From the IMG/VR virus record IMGVR_UViG_3300040856_003938, positions 1 through 25,410 of that record: a stretch of 25,410 nt of DNA; one strand, given 5' to 3'. The stretch is from a virus. The number at the start of each line of letters is the position of its first letter. Positions within the stretch are counted from its first letter, which is position 1. The translations under genes were made by a program, and so were the position numbers. A model generated the notes under the pieces. The model was not told the origin of the DNA. It worked only from the letters and a program-made list of their open reading frames with translations, and searched no databases. Shown here in pieces: positions 23,199 to 25,410 of this stretch.

Positions 23199-24599
23199 TT
23201 AAGCTACTACGTCGAGTCGAACTACAGATACGTCAGCTGCAGTATCAGCTACGAGCTGGTTAAAGCCCAGAGACTGAGTAGCAACAATAACGTTACGCTG
23301 GTTCATTACTTCGTAATCTTGCTCAACATTTACACCACGCAGACGTGGGATTGCAAAGTTACGAACGTTGACTGCGAGACCAACACAAGCATCTTCAGCT
23401 TCCGCAGGGAAGTTGTCAGATACGATTACGGGCGTACCATAAATCGCACCTACTTGACCGGTCAGCTTGGTAGCAACGTCAGAACCTACATCAGTGATAT
23501 CGGCAAAACCGGCATCAGCGATCAGATCGTAGTAACGCTTCTGAGATACAACATATACCAGCTCATCAGGCATCATGCCATACTTACCCATCAGCTTACG
23601 GGCTGAGAGGAAGTCGGCTGCGTCTACCGCAGTAGAAGCCAGAGCAGCAGCAGATACAGAAGTATCAAACGTATTCGTGCCAGCAAGCTTAATCAGACCA
23701 TCAAAGTCATCAGAGCCGCCAGTAGCTACGTGGTTCAGCAGAGCATCGTCTACAGCGCGAGCGTGTGAACGTGCAACTGATTCTACGAGCATAGGCATCA
23801 GATTGATCAGGATTTCCTCGTCAACGTGGTTATCCATCAACGTGGTTGAAATCAATCGGTAAGCCTTCAGAACTACCTGAGCAGGCTGAGGAGCAGCGCC
23901 GCCTCGAGTCTGCAAATTACCTGAAGTAGCTGCACCAGTCTGGAACGTAGCCAGACCTGTATCCTGTTGGATGGGCAGTACTTGAGCTTGAGAATTGATC
24001 TGGATCTCACGGAACGCACGAGCCAGTCGCAGTTCACGCATGATTTCCTTCTCAATTTGGCTAGATACTTCAGTAGCGATGTTAGGAGCAGAAGATGAAT
24101 AAGTTACACCAGCTTTCTCAATGATACCGCGACCATAAGAAGTGCCTTCCATGCCCTTACCAGTCATTACACCCAGCAGGTGAGCGTGCATGAACTCTTT
24201 GCCCCACTTAGAAATGGTGTCGCCTTCTGAACGATCAGAGAATACACGCTTAGACTCACGCATCTTGGTGATTTCTTCGCTCTTCTCTTCCAGTTGCTTC
24301 TGATACGACAGAATTACTTCGTCGATCTTAGCATCCTTCTCAGACAGCTTAGCTTCGATGTCAGCCATCAGGCGCTCAGCACCTGACTCAACACCAACGC
24401 TTACAGCAGCCTTGACTTCTTCTTCTTGAGCAGCTTTCTCAGCAGCTTCAGCGGCCGCCTTCTCTTCTGCTTCTTGAGCTGCCTTTTCTTCGGCAGCCTT
24501 TGACTCAGCTTGCTTCATAGCGATCTTAGCAGCAGTCTCCTCTGCTACTTTCTTCGCAAAAGCTTCCAAGTCGACTTCGGGAGTTTGTACTTCCGACAT
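23199..24599 (-). CDS. Possible separate major capsid protein from internal start (466 aa)
   Basis: The ATG at 24597-24599 is in frame with the longer ORF (codon 204) and has AGGAG (24606-24610) six bases upstream, one of the best ribosome-binding sites in the window. It falls exactly where the delta domain begins, giving the usual size of an HK97-type capsid precursor. It would let the capsid be made in large excess over the protease, as the shell needs hundreds of copies. Its use is inferred; the fusion ORF itself is unbroken. Confidence 0.7.
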   Translation of the reverse strand: MSEVQTPEVDLEAFAKKVAEETAAKIAMKQAESKAAEEKAAQEAEEKAAAEAAEKAAQEEEVKAAVSVGVESGAERLMADIEAKLSEKDAKIDEVILSYQKQLEEKSEEITKMRESKRVFSDRSEGDTISKWGKEFMHAHLLGVMTGKGMEGTSYGRGIIEKAGVTYSSSAPNIATEVSSQIEKEIMRELRLARAFREIQINSQAQVLPIQQDTGLATFQTGAATSGNLQTRGGAAPQPAQVVLKAYRLISTTLMDNHVDEEILINLMPMLVESVARSHARAVDDALLNHVATGGSDDFDGLIKLAGTNTFDTSVSAAALASTAVDAADFLSARKLMGKYGMMPDELVYVVSQKRYYDLIADAGFADITDVGSDVATKLTGQVGAIYGTPVIVSDNFPAEAEDACVGLAVNVRNFAIPRLRGVNVEQDYEVMNQRNVIVATQSLGFNQLVADTAADVSVVRLDVVA

Positions 24600-25208
24600 A
24601 ATGATCTCCTCTTTCGCGGATTTTTCCGCTTCGTCCGGTGTTTCACTAGCTACCGATGAATTTTCATCCTTAGCCAGAGACTGACCGGCTAGATCTACAC
24701 GATTGGTGAAAGTTTTCTTGAACTCATTATACTCTTCCATAGAGTCAAATGACTTCGCCAGAGAAAAAGTTGCTGCTTGATTACAGGGTACGGAAACAAC
24801 CGACACCTCAAACAACTCAGCATCCTTAATCTTTAATCCGTCAGTTTCCGTTAGATAATCAGCATCCTTGACTCGGAAACCAACAGAAAAAGCTCCAAGA
24901 ATGCCTTCTTTTACAAGTTGCGCCACATGGTCAGGCGCGGATTTAGAAATTTTCGCCTTTAATTCAAGACCGTTTTCAGTGACTTTAAGTCCTGTTGCGC
25001 GTCCGATCGGCTTGTTATAGTCATGATTGAAAAGAATAATAGGATTCTTTTCAAAGTTGTTCAGACCACCCTTAGTCCACGCCTCTGCGTCAATTGTATC
25101 TCCAGCACGATCAAAATCACTCGTACTCGCCATACCACAGATGTGAACTCCTCCATCATCCTCATCGAGAGCTTTGAAAGTGGAGGTAAGATTAAAAATC
25201 TTTTCCAT
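23199..25208 (-). CDS. Prohead protease-major capsid protein fusion, HK97 fold (669 aa)
   Basis: Residues 1-165 are an HK97-type prohead (U35/S78) protease: His62 in ILFNHDYNKPIG, Ser108 in GAFSVGF, and ELFEVSVVSVPCN (131-143), which probably supplies structural or third active residues. Residues 166-203 form an acidic linker. Residues 204-320 (from MSEVQTPEVD) are an Ala/Glu-rich coiled coil matching the delta scaffold domain. Residues about 321-669 are the capsid shell, with FREIQINSQAQVLPIQQ, a LPMLVESVARSHARAVDDAL-like spine helix and a C-terminal VEQDYEVMNQRNVIVATQSL. Cleavage near KMRESKR/VFS is inferred. AGGAG lies six bases before codon 204, so a 466-residue capsid protein may also be made by internal initiation. 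GC content in the capsid half is visibly higher than in neighbours. Confidence 0.93.
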   Translation of the reverse strand: MEKIFNLTSTFKALDEDDGGVHICGMASTSDFDRAGDTIDAEAWTKGGLNNFEKNPIILFNHDYNKPIGRATGLKVTENGLELKAKISKSAPDHVAQLVKEGILGAFSVGFRVKDADYLTETDGLKIKDAELFEVSVVSVPCNQAATFSLAKSFDSMEEYNEFKKTFTNRVDLAGQSLAKDENSSVASETPDEAEKSAKEEIIMSEVQTPEVDLEAFAKKVAEETAAKIAMKQAESKAAEEKAAQEAEEKAAAEAAEKAAQEEEVKAAVSVGVESGAERLMADIEAKLSEKDAKIDEVILSYQKQLEEKSEEITKMRESKRVFSDRSEGDTISKWGKEFMHAHLLGVMTGKGMEGTSYGRGIIEKAGVTYSSSAPNIATEVSSQIEKEIMRELRLARAFREIQINSQAQVLPIQQDTGLATFQTGAATSGNLQTRGGAAPQPAQVVLKAYRLISTTLMDNHVDEEILINLMPMLVESVARSHARAVDDALLNHVATGGSDDFDGLIKLAGTNTFDTSVSAAALASTAVDAADFLSARKLMGKYGMMPDELVYVVSQKRYYDLIADAGFADITDVGSDVATKLTGQVGAIYGTPVIVSDNFPAEAEDACVGLAVNVRNFAIPRLRGVNVEQDYEVMNQRNVIVATQSLGFNQLVADTAADVSVVRLDVVA
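24597..24612 (-). promoter_or_regulatory. Internal ribosome-binding site at protease-capsid junction
   Basis: The minus strand reads AGAGGAGATCATTATG inside the open frame. The purine-rich core matches the 16S rRNA tail well and the spacing is ideal. The residues it encodes (KEEIIM) lie in the linker and look chosen by the RNA signal rather than by fold. Confidence 0.75.
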
Positions 25209-25410
25209 TAGTCTTCACTCTTTTCTTCTGCCGGAGCAGCCTTGCTCAGAGCTTCTAGTGGATCTTTTTTAGGCTCTGGTGCAGGTTTCGGAGCAGGTGC
25301 TGGCTCCGGTTTCTTACCCAATTCGGGGTGCTTCAATTTAAGTGCATGAGTAAGGAACTTCCATGCCTTAAAACTTCTTTTTACCGAAATAGCGTGAATA
25401 GCATCTTTCG
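25208..25410 (-). CDS. C-terminal end of protein upstream of protease-capsid gene, possibly portal (partial)
   Basis: Sixty-six codons and the stop TAA are visible; the frame continues beyond the right edge. The TAA overlaps the next ATG as TAATG. The segment is IHAISVKRSFKAWKFLTHAL, then KLKHPELG, a Pro/Ala/Lys-rich linker (KPEPAPAPKPAPEPKK) and an acidic tip ending AEEKSED. Position directly before the prohead protease fits a portal protein, whose C-termini are often disordered and charged. There is not enough sequence to prove it. Confidence 0.55.
   Translation of the reverse strand, partial: KDAIHAISVKRSFKAWKFLTHALKLKHPELGKKPEPAPAPKPAPEPKKDPLEALSKAAPAEEKSED

Noticed and set aside
23190-23606. 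Plus-strand open frame opposite the capsid gene
   Set aside because: Composition (Tyr/Asn/Thr-rich) is an antisense artefact of a strongly supported capsid gene and no start signals are present.
1-25410. Diversity-generating retroelement, because the fibre N-termini resemble Mtd-type domains
   Set aside because: No reverse transcriptase, template repeat or variable repeat pair is visible; the resemblance is only in the attachment domain.
1-25410. CRISPR arrays, tRNA genes, insertion sequences or an integrase/attachment site
   Set aside because: I saw no regularly spaced repeats, cloverleaf candidates, transposase or integrase motifs; repeated-looking stretches are codon-level repeats in fibres and glycine runs.

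Overview
The window is part of the late (virion structural) region of a long-tailed, siphovirus-type bacteriophage or prophage. Every credible gene lies on the minus strand, so the module reads from right to left. The genes are almost contiguous: TAATG and ATGA overlaps are common and no gap reaches 300 bases. The tail-tip genes follow the lambda order (tape measure, then M, L, K, I and J types). The two clearest promoters are perfect sigma70 consensus sequences. Together these suggest a Gram-negative bacterial host. The AT-rich composition and the fibre-domain style resemble marine phages, but the sequence alone does not identify host or phage genus.

Head and neck (25410 to about 20750): the C-terminal end of a protein cut by the window edge, possibly the portal; a single ORF joining an HK97-type prohead protease to a major capsid protein, with a strong internal ribosome-binding site at the junction; a terminator; then a gp6-like head-tail connector, an unusually long neck-type protein and a probable tail terminator with a GTG start.

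Tail tube and assembly (20684 to 14122): the major tail tube protein, carrying an apparently inserted beta-rich domain, followed by a strong terminator. A consensus promoter then starts a new unit. This unit begins with a tail assembly chaperone pair of the lambda G/GT kind, with an AAATTTT slippery heptamer and a 9-bp downstream hairpin for -1 frameshifting. A 1329-residue tape measure protein follows.

Tail tip (14122 to 2924): M-, L-, K- and I-type tail-tip proteins and a very large J-type central fibre protein (2797 residues).

Fibre cassette (2905 to 1): a second consensus promoter, near-twin of the first, sits just after J and drives four small or fibre-like genes. Two of these share an N-terminal domain and two share a C-terminal LDGGxF ending. 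The last one runs off the left edge.

Transcription thus appears split into at least three parts: capsid, ending in a terminator; tail assembly and tip, with its own promoter; and fibres, with their own promoter. Frameshifting and internal initiation add a translational layer that sets protein ratios. I saw no tRNA, CRISPR array, integrase, insertion sequence or plus-strand gene.
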